Source of the DNA: Paraburkholderia sprentiae WSM5005
Lineage (GTDB): Bacteria; Pseudomonadota; Gammaproteobacteria; Burkholderiales; Burkholderiaceae
Direction of reading: 5' to 3'
NCBI RefSeq assembly: GCF_001865575.2
Contig: NZ_CP017561.2
Span: 1,736,001 to 1,800,000, forward strand
DNA length: 64,000 bases
The notes beneath the pieces are model-generated. The model had not been told where the DNA came from and made no database searches. It saw only the letters and a list, made by a program, of their open reading frames with translations. The position numbers and the translations under genes are program-made. Of the stretch, positions 9,650-18,305 are shown piece after piece. Position 1 is the first letter of the stretch; every line of letters begins with the position of its first letter.

Positions 9650-10720
9650 TCAACCTTCGCGTGGTTTGGCGCTGGTTGAACGTTTGACGAACGGTGCGCC
9701 TGCGAACCCTGCCATCGCACGCCCTTGCGCGGGCGATTTGTCGCGCGCGCGGCGGGCAGGGCGCGCCGACGTTTTTTCTGTTCGCGCCGTGTCGAGCTGC
9801 CGCGCCAGCGTGTCGATACGCTGGCGCAGCAGGTCGGTCTGCGCCACACGCTCTGCCAACGCCGCATCCTTTTCCGCGAGCTGCGCTCGGGTCGCGACAT
9901 GCCGCGCAGCGGAGGCGGCCAGTTCTGCTTTCGATGCGGCCAATTCGTCCCGCAGCGCGTCGCGCTCAGTGCGCGATTGTGCTTCGAGCGTCGCCGCGCG
10001 CTCCTGACTCGTCTGAAGCTCCTTGCGCAGACGCTGCGCCGCGGCCCGCTCACTGTCGATTTCGAGCAGTGCGCGCTTTTCCGCTGCGGCGAGCCGCTGC
10101 TCGTTCTGCTGTTGCGAGTGGCGCAGCTTCGCGAGTTCGTCGGCGAAATCGCGCCGCGCATCGGCGAGCGCGGCGTCTCTAGCGGCGATTTCTTCCTTCG
10201 ATGCAGCCAGTTGGGCCGTCAGCATGTCGTTGGCGGTCTGCAACTCGACGATGCGCGCGTCGAGCCCGGCAATCCGCGCCTGCGCGGTTGCGGCATCGCT
10301 GGCTGCGTGTTCCGCCTGGGCGACGGCCTGCTGACGCTGGGTGTCCTGTTGCGCTGCCTGTTCTCGCGCCGCGGCGATTTGCGCGTCGGCGTCCTGCCGG
10401 AACACGTCGAGCGCGGCGTTCGCGGCATCGCTCGACAGACGCCACATCTGGGCCGCAAACTCGCCGACGGCCGCCGCGACCTCGGGCGGCAAGTCCGGGC
10501 GGCCGACGTCGACACGCGTCTTGTCACGCACGTCGGTCCAGAACTCGCGCAACGCCTTGGCCGGCGCGCTCATGCTGCCTTTGCGCACCAGTTGATACAG
10601 GCGGTTCGCGGTCGGCGTTTCGCCGTAGCGGAAAAACAGCAGCGCGCAGACCTCACGGTATAGCGTCTGCGTATCCGGCGCGTTTTGGCGGGCGACTTCG
10701 ATGTCGGATTCGAGGGACAT
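9650..10720 (-). CDS. KfrA-like DNA-binding coiled-coil protein
   Basis: From the ATG at 10720 the product has 356 residues. Residues 1-115 match the KfrA N-terminal DNA-binding domain (VCALLFFRYGETPTANRLYQ, then LVRKGSMSAPAKALREFW). The following 200 residues form one long Ala/Glu/Arg-rich coiled coil, and the tail is basic. KfrA of broad-host-range plasmids binds an inverted repeat in its own promoter and forms filaments that aid plasmid stability. Here the gene sits next to core chromosomal genes, at the border with accessory DNA. The frame extends 28 codons upstream, but that part crosses the promoter. A palindrome lies about 80 bases before the start. Confidence 0.8.
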   Translation of the reverse strand: MSLESDIEVARQNAPDTQTLYREVCALLFFRYGETPTANRLYQLVRKGSMSAPAKALREFWTDVRDKTRVDVGRPDLPPEVAAAVGEFAAQMWRLSSDAANAALDVFRQDADAQIAAAREQAAQQDTQRQQAVAQAEHAASDAATAQARIAGLDARIVELQTANDMLTAQLAASKEEIAARDAALADARRDFADELAKLRHSQQQNEQRLAAAEKRALLEIDSERAAAQRLRKELQTSQERAATLEAQSRTERDALRDELAASKAELAASAARHVATRAQLAEKDAALAERVAQTDLLRQRIDTLARQLDTARTEKTSARPARRARDKSPAQGRAMAGFAGAPFVKRSTSAKPREG

Positions 10721-10794
10721 GGCGGGTGTGATGTGCGGGGATCGGTAGGCGTTGATAATACAACGTAATACGCCAAGAACACTACATACACTCT

Positions 10795-10828
10795 TGTCGT
10801 ACACGACATTAGTACTATAATGTCGTGT
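10795..10828. promoter_or_regulatory. Palindromic operator upstream of the KfrA-like gene
   Basis: A perfect 11-bp inverted repeat, acacgacatta-gtacta-taatgtcgtgt, spans 10801-10828. Its left arm is shared with a second overlapping palindrome, tgtcgt-ac-acgaca (10795-10808). So three half-sites of the form tgtcgt occur in 34 bases. Plasmid KfrA proteins repress their own gene through such repeats; binding here is inferred. Confidence 0.65.
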
Positions 10829-11027
10829 TTACGGTATTCGTGGCGTGGCTATGGTTTTCGTCCGTTTGCAGCATTTTGTTACTGCTTTTTGCGCGAATTT
10901 GTAGCCAATCGGACCTGCGGCCCGGCGAACCTGATGCCACGCCGCGCCGAGAACTGTTACTTCCACTTCTGGGTCCCGCGCGTTGCCTGCGAGACGCCGC
11001 CGGTTGGTATATGGGCGGTCTCAAGAG

Positions 11028-11328
11028 TCAAGGGCAACGTTTAGCTAAATTCCGCTGTCTTGCAGCTTGCCGTACAAGTTGCAGTTCTGCGCCCGGTGCG
11101 TGTGTGGCTGACCCGTGTTCCCCTCGGTCCCCGCCCCTGGCTCCGCCCTCTCCGCAACTGGTTCCCCAGCCTTGTTCGCAGGCTTCATCGCTACTACGGC
11201 GGAGTCTGACTTCTCCCGTCCGTTCATCATCATCGGCTGCGGCTCCTCGCCTTCCCGATGCGGACCTGTCCATCCTGCAACAGGCCAGACTGGAGATCTC
11301 CCTGTTCCGGAACAAGGAGCGTGCGCAC
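11028..11328 (-). pseudogene. Group II intron fragment with 5' end of reverse transcriptase gene
   Basis: On the minus strand an open frame from about 11233 reads MNGREKSDSAVVAMKPANKA and then GTEGNTGQPHTHRAQ. I recognise this as the N-terminal leader common to bacterial group II intron reverse transcriptase/maturase proteins. It stops after about 60 residues, where the polymerase domain should begin. A possible intron 5' boundary GTGCGC lies at 11328 on the same strand, but only about 95 bases separate it from the protein start, far less than the ribozyme domains need. This is therefore a doubly truncated remnant. The identification rests on memory of the leader sequence. Confidence 0.5.
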
Positions 11329-11623
11329 ATGCCAGGTTCTATGACCACGCCGGGTCATCCGGGCGCTCGCGATTGCGCGCTCGGACGTTTTGCCTTCCGA
11401 TACACAGACAGCGTCGGCACCCGGAATCAGTTTTCTATCGTGGCTCAATGGCTGGCCTGCACGTACCCCTGCCGACGCTTCGCCGACATCCTCACGGATG
11501 CCTGCGCACGGCTCGGGGCCGATGTGGTTCGCTATTCCTTCATCGCAGTGGACTTGCCCCACTGGTTCTGTCGCGCTAACGCGGTGCGCTAGAATTCGCA
11601 TTCCCTCACGAACCAGGAACGAG
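11329..11623. other. Unassigned stretch between intron and IS6 remnants
   Basis: Frames are open on both strands here, but none has recognisable domains, a good start or a codon pattern like its neighbours. It probably belongs to the same decayed mobile DNA as the elements on each side. Confidence 0.35.
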
Positions 11624-12028
11624 ATGGGCAAAACGAAGAATTCATCGCGTGCGACGTTCCTGCGGGGATCGGCAAGGTTCTCAAGCGCTTGCACTATCCG
11701 CTGGACGTGATTCTGCTGTGTGTTCGCTGGTACATGGCGTACTCGCTGAGCCTTGCGTGCGCATAGCGACGAGGCTGCTGCACGTCGGTATTTCGACAAG
11801 GCGATTGCCCAAAATGTTGAGCCCGAGACTATCACTGTGGACAAGAGCGGCGCCAATCTGGCCGCGCTCGAAGAGTTCAACGCTGAGCGGAACAAGCCAA
11901 TCAAGATCCGGCAGAACAAGTATCTGAACAACGTCATCGAGGTGATGCACATGATTCGCAAAGGGCAGGTGCAGCACGATGGCGACACCAGAACCGCTGC
12001 CGAGCAATTCTATTCGCTGGTCATATGA
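11624..12028 (+). pseudogene. IS6-family transposase remnant
   Basis: Two blocks of an IS6-family (IS26-like) transposase are visible in different frames. The N-terminal block HYPLDVILLCVRWYMAYSLS lies near 11690-11750. The catalytic block AAARRYFDKAIAQNVEPETI, then TVDKSGANLAALEEFNAE and IRQNKYLNNVIE, ends with the C-terminal block HMIRKGQ...AAEQFY. The region between the first block and the DDE domain is missing, and the segment after YLNNVIE that carries the last catalytic residue is deleted. The protein cannot be functional. Confidence 0.75.
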
Positions 12029-12227
12029 GCAGCCCTCTTCATATCAAATCCGCTCGCACTGACTTCCTTATCGCGACAAAACCATTCGGCAAAGCTTCAC
12101 GGATTCCGGCCGGCCCCATCTAAAATACCGCGCGTGGTCAGTTCTTGCTTAAGGAGCCCCTTTTCCGGAAGGCAGTACGGCGACTTGCGTTTTGATTAGC
12201 GCTATTCAAAACGTAACGGAACAAAGC

Positions 12228-12710
12228 TCAAATCGTCCGTCTCAAGACAACAGGCTTTCCACCCATCGTCTGCTTCGTCATCCACGCCGCAAGCGCCGAG
12301 TCCATGTAGTCGGCGTGCCCTGGAAACCAGCTGTACAGATGCAAGCCGATGTCATGCACCAGCGCGCAACCGGCCTGCCCTGCTTCGACCGCTGCTTTGA
12401 CGTCCCGCACTGACTTCAGCACGGCTTCGTGCTCTTCTATGTGGCAGTCGCGCGGAGGAAAGTTCGTCGTGCGCATCCATTCGTCTTCCTGCTCGAAATG
12501 GCTAACGGCGTGTTTCTCGAACTCCACGATAGCGGCGAGGGCGCTCGCATCGGTGCAAGCCACGAGCCCTAGCGCGACTCTGTAGAATTCTTCATGGACA
12601 TCGTCCATCGGTGCGAAGCCGAGTAGCCGCGCATCTGACCACGCAAGGCTATTATCACTTTCCCGCACAGGGGCTTCAGCGTCTTTCGATACAAGGTCAT
12701 TCATGTTCAC
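12228..12710 (-). CDS. Bacteriohemerythrin-like protein
   Basis: 160 residues with the hemerythrin iron ligands in order: H39 (DDVHEEFYR), H67 and H71-type residues in EKHAVSHFEQEDEWM, His pairs in CHIEEHEAVL, and a distal H/D region (HLYSWFPGHADYMDS). Bacteriohemerythrins bind oxygen at a non-haem di-iron site and are often linked to chemotaxis or oxygen delivery. Here it is a stand-alone gene between two transposon remnants, transcribed away from the IS3 fragment. Complete for the family (usual length 130-160). Confidence 0.85.
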   Translation of the reverse strand: MNMNDLVSKDAEAPVRESDNSLAWSDARLLGFAPMDDVHEEFYRVALGLVACTDASALAAIVEFEKHAVSHFEQEDEWMRTTNFPPRDCHIEEHEAVLKSVRDVKAAVEAGQAGCALVHDIGLHLYSWFPGHADYMDSALAAWMTKQTMGGKPVVLRRTI

Positions 12711-12797
12711 TCAGTCCGGCGTTAGAAACAGCTATATCATAGCCAAGTTATATTAAGCGTTGGAAGATTCCCGGCGTTCTGTGGCTGCACTCAAGCA

Positions 12798-13215
12798 ATG
12801 GGACGCGTCGGCGCTTTGACGGTCGTGGACGTCGTCAACCGAGAGGCGCTCGCCATTGAGGTTGGACATCGTCTGCGTGCACACGACGTTGTGTCGGTAC
12901 TGAACCGGCTGGCGGCGCTACGTTTCCTGTTTGCCAATAACGGCAGCGAGTTCTCTCGTCGCCTGCTGAATATGCGCGCGTACCACTACAAGTTACAGAT
13001 CGACTTCAGCCGTCCGGGCAAGCCGGCAGATAACAACTTCATCGGGACGTTCAACGGCTCATTCCGGGACGATTACCTCAACCTGCACTGGTTCGGATCT
13101 ATGGCTGAAGCAAAACGCGAGATCGAGGCATAGCGGCGGGACTCCAACGAGACCCGAGCTGACTTGGCCCTCAACGATTTAACACCGGGCGAGTTTCCCG
13201 CCTGGCAATATAGTC
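12798..13215 (+). pseudogene. IS3-family transposase remnant (OrfB C-terminal half)
   Basis: The frame from 12798 reads as the integrase core of an IS3-family OrfB: LTVVDVVNREALAIEVGHRL, LFANNGSEF (with N where the second catalytic D is expected), then SRPGKPADNNFIGTFNGSFR and YLNLHWFGSMAEAKREIEA. A stop at 13131 interrupts it, after which the family C-terminus continues in frame (RRDSNETRADLALNDLTPGE). The N-terminal part and OrfA are absent. The loss of the catalytic Asp plus the stop make it dead. Confidence 0.8.
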
Positions 13216-13381
13216 TTCGGCCTGCGGCCGAAGACTCATGAAAGGCCAGACACTAACACTTCAACCTGACCAGGAAACCCAAAGCGGTTCAGAAAACACC
13301 CCAAAGGTTGGATCGGTGTCCAAGCTTGAGGTGCGGTTCGCTCTGGAGGCTTTCTTTTCTTTTTATTGCCCGCTTAGAGCG

Positions 13382-14527
13382 TTAGAACTTGTGCTGGATG
13401 CCGACCATGCCACCCGTCTGGTTCGCGCCCGTTTGGACCGTACCGCCACCCGTAAGCGCCACTGCACCATTTCGGCTGTTGATCATGTACCCGAGCATAG
13501 CGTACACCGAGGTACGCTTCGACACGAAGTACGTCGCACGAGCCGTAATCATGGTCGAATTCGACGTCGCCGGCGCTACGCTACCCGGGACGATCGCACC
13601 GTTCTCGATCACGCCGCCGATATTCGACGGGTTGCTCACATTAAAATGCGCGCCGACGAGATCGAGTGCCAGGAACGGCGTGGGCAAATAGGTACCGTTC
13701 AGGAAGTACAGATCCGTGTGGTACGACCGACCGACGTTCACGTTGTGGTGTATCCAACCACCTGCGAACTTCCCGTGGCTGAAATCGTAATACGCCGTAG
13801 CTTGGATGTGCGTGTCTTTGTCCGCGCTACTCACAAGCGGGCCGAAGTCCGTTGATGCCCCACCGCGCATCTGATCGAAAGACACCGATGCGCCGTAGTT
13901 CGCGGTGTCATACATCACCATAGCGGTGACCTGCTTACAGGCCTGGAAATCGCCGGGAACCTGGCCAGCACAGCCTGTTCCACCGGGCCCTGGCACCGTC
14001 GCCGAATCGCGACCGAAGCTATACGTCGCGCCGATCGTCACGCCGCCGAACTTGCCCATGTAACCGATCGCATTGTCGCTACGTGCGTTCGCCAGGTAGG
14101 GGTCAAAACTGGCCAAGCCGATCAGCGCCGGTCCCAGGATATCGGCGTTTACGACCGAGTAATACGTCATGTTGCTTTGGCGTCCAAACAGCACTGTGCC
14201 GAACCGGTTGCCAAGACCGACGTTGGCCTGACGACCGAACAGACGCCCACCGTAGTTCAGACCGCCCGTCCCCGGCGCGAAGCCGCTTTCGAGGTTGAAC
14301 ACAGCCCTCAGGCCACCGCCCAGATCCTCCACACCCTTCAGGCCCCAACGCGAAGGCAATTCGCCCGTCAGTGCCGGCATGCCATAGACCGAACCACCAG
14401 TCTTGGCGTGGTTATAGAACTCGATGCCGGTATCCATGATGCCGTAGAGCGTGACACTACTTTCTGCATAGGCTTCCGTAACGAAGAGCAACATTGCCGC
14501 CCCGATAGCGAGTTTCTTCACCTTCAT
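13382..14527 (-). CDS. Gram-negative trimeric porin
   Basis: From the ATG at 14527, preceded by a GGAG site, the product has 381 residues. A signal peptide (MKVKKLAIGAAMLLFVTEAYA) is followed by the mature start ESSVTLYGIMDTG. The body shows alternating beta strands, the GGGLRAVFNLESGF and RQANVGLGNRFGTVLFGRQ segments common to Burkholderiales porins, and a C-terminal Phe (GMVGIQHKF) for outer-membrane assembly. It lies downstream of the hydratase-aldolase on the same strand but beyond a hairpin and a 330-base gap, so it probably has its own promoter. A role in uptake of the cluster A substrate is inferred from position. Confidence 0.9.
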   Translation of the reverse strand: MKVKKLAIGAAMLLFVTEAYAESSVTLYGIMDTGIEFYNHAKTGGSVYGMPALTGELPSRWGLKGVEDLGGGLRAVFNLESGFAPGTGGLNYGGRLFGRQANVGLGNRFGTVLFGRQSNMTYYSVVNADILGPALIGLASFDPYLANARSDNAIGYMGKFGGVTIGATYSFGRDSATVPGPGGTGCAGQVPGDFQACKQVTAMVMYDTANYGASVSFDQMRGGASTDFGPLVSSADKDTHIQATAYYDFSHGKFAGGWIHHNVNVGRSYHTDLYFLNGTYLPTPFLALDLVGAHFNVSNPSNIGGVIENGAIVPGSVAPATSNSTMITARATYFVSKRTSVYAMLGYMINSRNGAVALTGGGTVQTGANQTGGMVGIQHKF

Positions 14528-14828
14528 AGGAATCTCCAATTTTATTATGAAGACGCGTTTCTTCGTTTCGCGTCCAGTCGAATTATCAGGAGGATTTGTG
14601 CGAACGTAACGCCCGGTTTACCTGCAATTATTAATCCGTATCTCGCCCACACCTCCACCATCACTCTGCATACCTAATTACCAAAACCGAATCAGATCGT
14701 AGATGTTGGTCATGAATATCTGATATCGGTAGCTTCGATTAAAGAGCGCTTGGAAGACCACTGCTCGTGGACTACGTGACGACCCTACGCATCAAAGTTG
14801 TTGCACCGGGATAACGCGCCAGGAAAAC
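14528..14828. promoter_or_regulatory. Promoter region of the porin gene
   Basis: About 300 AT-richer bases between the cluster A terminator and the porin start. No coding frame is convincing. It should hold the porin promoter and leader; I could not fix -35 and -10 boxes with confidence. Confidence 0.4.
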
Positions 14829-14846
14829 GCCTCGATTTGACGAGGC
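14829..14846 (-). terminator. Possible intrinsic terminator of cluster A
   Basis: A perfect 6-bp stem (gcctcg / cgaggc) with a 6-nt loop, 8 bases past the stop of the hydratase-aldolase gene. On the minus strand it is followed by GTTTTCC, a short T-run. Confidence 0.5.
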
Positions 14847-14853
14847 TCTTCTA

Positions 14854-15828
14854 TCACTGCTGTGCCTGAAACTCTCTTTCCAACTGCGCCCAGCGTTCAC
14901 CGCACTCGACTGCGCCCGCCACATATTCCTGGGGAACTTCGAGGTACGGGGGACGCGATGGCCCCGGATCGATCAGGCCTGCCGCCTTGAACCGCAGATG
15001 GCCGATCTGGATACTGTAGTCCATGAACCGCGCGAGGTCGCCGCCCGGGAACATCGGTGCTTCCGCCCATTTCAATTTAGCGGTGATTTCCTTCGCCCGT
15101 TCCCAGTCGCCTGCCAGAATGGCACGCGAGTTTGCCACGATGGGGCTCGGCGCACAGGCAATGCCACCCGTCCAGCACGCGCGTGCGAGCTCGGGATGCT
15201 TGATCGCCACCGGATACCATTCCGGCGCCAGCGGCAAGATGCGCATCTTGTCGCCGACGGCGATCATGTCGGGTTCGAGCGTGGGGCCACCGACGTGCTT
15301 CGCCGCGACAACTTCCGGAATTTCCGCCAGAGCCTTGTAGGCCTCGGGGCTGATCTTTGCCTTGAACGCGATCGGGTTGTCGTACACGACGAGCGGAACG
15401 CCAGGCAACGCTTCAGCGATGTCCCGGTAGTAGCGAACGATGTCCTTCTGATCAACGGACAGCCACATCGGGCGGCCGACAAACAGGCCATCGGCGCCCA
15501 GCTCGATCAGTTCACGGCCACGAGCGATAGTGTCACGCGTATTCATCGTCGTGACACCAGCGAAAAACGGCCGGGATTTGCCGTTCGTTTCGATGATGCA
15601 CTTCGTGAAGTCGAGATGTTCCTCACGCGTCAGCGTTGCCCCCTCACCGAACGTGCCGTTTGCCATCAAGATATCAACGCCGGCCGCCGTCACCAGTTTG
15701 ATCATCTTCTCGGTTTCGTCGAGATTGACGCTGTTCTTCGTATCCCACCGGCCTGCGTCCGGCGTTGCAGGCGTCGGTACAATCCCAAGCACACCAACGA
15801 TGTCTTCAACCGTAAGTCTCATTTTCAC
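14854..15828 (-). CDS. Hydratase-aldolase of the NahE/DHDPS family
   Basis: 324 residues of the dihydrodipicolinate synthase superfamily. The GTFGEGATLTREEHLDF segment is the mark of the trans-o-hydroxybenzylidenepyruvate hydratase-aldolase branch (NahE/PhdJ type). The Schiff-base Lys is probably the one in VVAAKHVGG, and PLVVYDNP carries the conserved Tyr. Such enzymes hydrate and cleave an aryl-substituted 2-oxobut-3-enoate to an aromatic aldehyde plus pyruvate. It is the last gene of the cluster A operon, 34 bases after livF. With the aldehyde dehydrogenase of the same operon it would give an aromatic acid such as salicylate. The true substrate is unproven. Confidence 0.8.
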   Translation of the reverse strand: MKMRLTVEDIVGVLGIVPTPATPDAGRWDTKNSVNLDETEKMIKLVTAAGVDILMANGTFGEGATLTREEHLDFTKCIIETNGKSRPFFAGVTTMNTRDTIARGRELIELGADGLFVGRPMWLSVDQKDIVRYYRDIAEALPGVPLVVYDNPIAFKAKISPEAYKALAEIPEVVAAKHVGGPTLEPDMIAVGDKMRILPLAPEWYPVAIKHPELARACWTGGIACAPSPIVANSRAILAGDWERAKEITAKLKWAEAPMFPGGDLARFMDYSIQIGHLRFKAAGLIDPGPSRPPYLEVPQEYVAGAVECGERWAQLEREFQAQQ

Positions 15829-15862
15829 TCCTGAGTTTGTTCAAGAAAAAACTTGAGTCAAA

Positions 15863-16564
15863 TTACAAGCCAACGTACTGTCTAACGCAGTCACCGTCTG
15901 CCTCAAGTGCAGCCGAATCTCCAGTCCAGACCACGCGTCCCTTTTCGATCACATAGTGACGATCAGCCAATCTCGACAGCGGCGCCAAATTCTTGTCGAC
16001 CACGAGCATTGCCTGACCCTCGTCCTTCAACATGCCCAGGCATTGCCAGATTTCTCGCCGGATTAACGGAGCCAGACCTTCCGTCGCCTCATCGAGAATA
16101 AGCAGACGAGGGTTCGTCATGAGTGCCCGTCCGATTGCCAGCATCTGCTGCTCGCCGCCCGAGAGATTCGAGCCCAAATTCGTTTCGCGCTCCTTCAGGC
16201 GGGGGAACCTTTCGTACACGCGATGCAGGACCCAAGGGTTATTCACCTGTCTACGGTTTGTCGCCGCACAGATCAGGTTTTCCTTGACGGTCAGATTGGG
16301 AAAAATTCCGCGTCCCTCCGGCACCAATCCGATGCCCGCCTGAGCAATGCGGTAATCCGCCATGCCCGAGATCTCTCGACCATCAAAGAAGATCGACCCG
16401 CCCTTGATCGGCAGTTGTCCCATCAGTGTTTTGATGGTGGTGGACTTCCCCATGCCATTACGGCCAATCAGTGTCACGACCTCGCCAGCCGCGATCCCTA
16501 GCGATATATCCCAAAGTACCTGACTCGTGCCGTAGCTCGCCGCGATATTCTTTATTTTCAGCAT
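15863..16564 (-). CDS. livF: Branched-chain-type ABC transporter ATPase
   Basis: 233 residues from the ATG at 16564, whose first base is also the last base of the livG stop (TGATG), so translation is coupled. It has Walker A (GRNGMGKSTT), the signature LSGGEQQMLAIGRAL and Walker B (RLLILDEATEGLAP), all typical of LivF. The longer frame to 16618 would overlap livG by 54 bases and lacks the family start MLKIKNIAASYG. It forms the ATPase pair with LivG of an importer in the inner membrane. In aromatic-degrading operons this importer type often carries aromatic acids rather than amino acids. Confidence 0.93.
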   Translation of the reverse strand: MLKIKNIAASYGTSQVLWDISLGIAAGEVVTLIGRNGMGKSTTIKTLMGQLPIKGGSIFFDGREISGMADYRIAQAGIGLVPEGRGIFPNLTVKENLICAATNRRQVNNPWVLHRVYERFPRLKERETNLGSNLSGGEQQMLAIGRALMTNPRLLILDEATEGLAPLIRREIWQCLGMLKDEGQAMLVVDKNLAPLSRLADRHYVIEKGRVVWTGDSAALEADGDCVRQYVGL

Positions 16565-17319
16565 CACATGAGCTCCGACGGCTTCCCCAGATACGCTTCC
16601 TGCACCGTCTGGCTGCACCTGATTTGATCCGGAGTGCCGGTCTCGATCGGTTGCCCGGAAACCAAAACCGTCACGCGATCTGCGAGTTCAAACACCGCAT
16701 CCATGTCATGCTCGATCAACAGCATGCTGATGTCGCTCTTAAAGCGTTTCAGCAGCGCCACCATTGCTTCCGATTCAACCTGGCTCATACCTGCAAGCGG
16801 CTCGTCCAGAAGCATAAGGCGCGGCTTGAGTGCAAGTGCCATTGCCAATTCAAGCTGGCGCCGCGCGCCGTGCGCCATTTCGGAAACCGGCGTGTTCATT
16901 TCGGTCTCCAATCCCACCTGCAAGAGGGCTTCGACCGCCTCGCCAATGAGATCTCGATCTCGGCGCGTCGGCGTCCAGACTCCGAAATTCCGCCCCGTAC
17001 GGCCCTGAACCGCCAGCATGACATTCTCGAGCGCCGTCATATCGTTGAACACGGAAGTGATCTGATAGGAGCGCACGAGCCCCATCTGTGCGCGGCGATG
17101 GGTGGGCGCGGCCGTCACATCCTGCCCGCGAAAAACAATGCGCCCTTCGTCCGGCACAAGTTCGCCCGACAATTGATTGATGAGCGTCGATTTCCCCGCA
17201 CCGTTCGGGCCGATCAGGGCATGGATCTCACCCTCTAGCACGTCAAGCGTTGCGTTGTTCGTGGCGGCCAATCCGCGAAAGCGCTTGACCAGATTTTTCA
17301 CCTCGAGCAAGGGCCTCAT
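16564..17319 (-). CDS. livG: Branched-chain-type ABC transporter ATPase
   Basis: 251 residues with Walker A (GPNGAGKSTLINQLSG), the signature region (MAHGARRQLELAMALA) and Walker B (PRLMLLDEPLAGMS). The signature reads HGARRQLE in place of the usual SGGQ-type core, a variation often seen in LivG. It overlaps livM upstream by 4 bases (ATGA) and livF downstream by one base, as part of the tight livHMGF block. Partner of LivF in powering import. Confidence 0.92.
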   Translation of the reverse strand: MRPLLEVKNLVKRFRGLAATNNATLDVLEGEIHALIGPNGAGKSTLINQLSGELVPDEGRIVFRGQDVTAAPTHRRAQMGLVRSYQITSVFNDMTALENVMLAVQGRTGRNFGVWTPTRRDRDLIGEAVEALLQVGLETEMNTPVSEMAHGARRQLELAMALALKPRLMLLDEPLAGMSQVESEAMVALLKRFKSDISMLLIEHDMDAVFELADRVTVLVSGQPIETGTPDQIRCSQTVQEAYLGKPSELM

Positions 17320-18305
17320 CCACGCCCCCAGGTGTTTGGAATCGATCCAAAGATGCCGCGCTTAACCGTCATCGTCACAATCACGATAAACGCGCCGAGC
17401 AGCGCCATCCAGTGGTTATTGAGCAGCTGTTCGACGTCATGCGGCAACCCGAACTTTGAACTGGAAAATACCTCCTCGAACGTCAACATGACGATAGTCC
17501 CCACGAACGGCCCAATAATGGTCGCCTGACCGCCCAAGACCACCATGGCCATCAGTTCGCCCGAAACCGTCCAGGTGACGTATGAGGGCGCTGCAATCTG
17601 CACCAGATTCGCCAGAAAGAAGCCGGCGAGCACGCAGATCAATGCCGACAAAACGTACGCGGCCAGACGGTATTGAATCGTCGCAAATCCCAATGCTTTC
17701 ATCCGCCGTTCGTTCGAGCGGCAACCCTGCACCGCCTGACCGAAGCGGGCGTTCATCATCCGGTTCATGAAAAAAAGTATCGCGATGAACGCGGCGAACA
17801 CAACGTAATAAAGTACCGTATTCCCCCCAAGATCCAGTCCGCCGAACGCACTGCGATGTTCGATCGTCAAGCCGTCGTCTCCGCCGTAGTCCGTTAGCGT
17901 CATGATCAGGAAATAAAGCATTTGCGCGAACGCCAGCGTAATCATGATGAACGCCATGCCTGACGTGCGCAGGCTGATCAATCCCACCATGGTGGCCACC
18001 ACGCCACCGACGATCAATCCAACCATCAATTGCGTCCAGCCACTATCGATACCGTGAAATGCACAGATGCCGACAGCGTACGCCCCGATCCCCATGTACA
18101 GCGCATGACCCAGACTGATCATCCCGCCATAGCCGAGCGCCAGGTTGAGTCCGCTCGCGGCCATCGCCATAATCAGAATACGCGTGGCGAACGTCGTGTA
18201 ATAACTTTGCCGGAGCACGCCCGAAAGCAACGGAATGAGGGCGAATGCCGCCAACAGGATGATGGTGACCGCCGTCGGTGGCGTGACAATGATTTTCTTA
18301 TCCAT
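17316..18305 (-). CDS. livM: Branched-chain-type ABC transporter permease
   Basis: 329 residues and about 9-10 hydrophobic segments. The LivM hallmark is present: LNLALGYGGMISLGHALYMGIGA near residue 55 and GRSN-like QAVQGCRSNERRMKALGFAT in the cytoplasmic coupling loop. It overlaps livH by 8 bases and livG by 4 bases, so the permeases are translated together. It forms the inner-membrane channel with LivH. Confidence 0.92.
   Translation of the reverse strand: MDKKIIVTPPTAVTIILLAAFALIPLLSGVLRQSYYTTFATRILIMAMAASGLNLALGYGGMISLGHALYMGIGAYAVGICAFHGIDSGWTQLMVGLIVGGVVATMVGLISLRTSGMAFIMITLAFAQMLYFLIMTLTDYGGDDGLTIEHRSAFGGLDLGGNTVLYYVVFAAFIAILFFMNRMMNARFGQAVQGCRSNERRMKALGFATIQYRLAAYVLSALICVLAGFFLANLVQIAAPSYVTWTVSGELMAMVVLGGQATIIGPFVGTIVMLTFEEVFSSSKFGLPHDVEQLLNNHWMALLGAFIVIVTMTVKRGIFGSIPNTWGRG

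Noticed and set aside
9725..10663. 312-codon plus-strand frame opposite the KfrA-like gene
   Set aside because: The minus strand gives a clear KfrA N-terminal domain and coiled coil. The plus frame is Arg/Cys-rich noise.
11230..11988. 252-codon minus-strand frame
   Set aside because: It crosses the IS6 remnant in antisense and then the intron fragment. No domain of its own.
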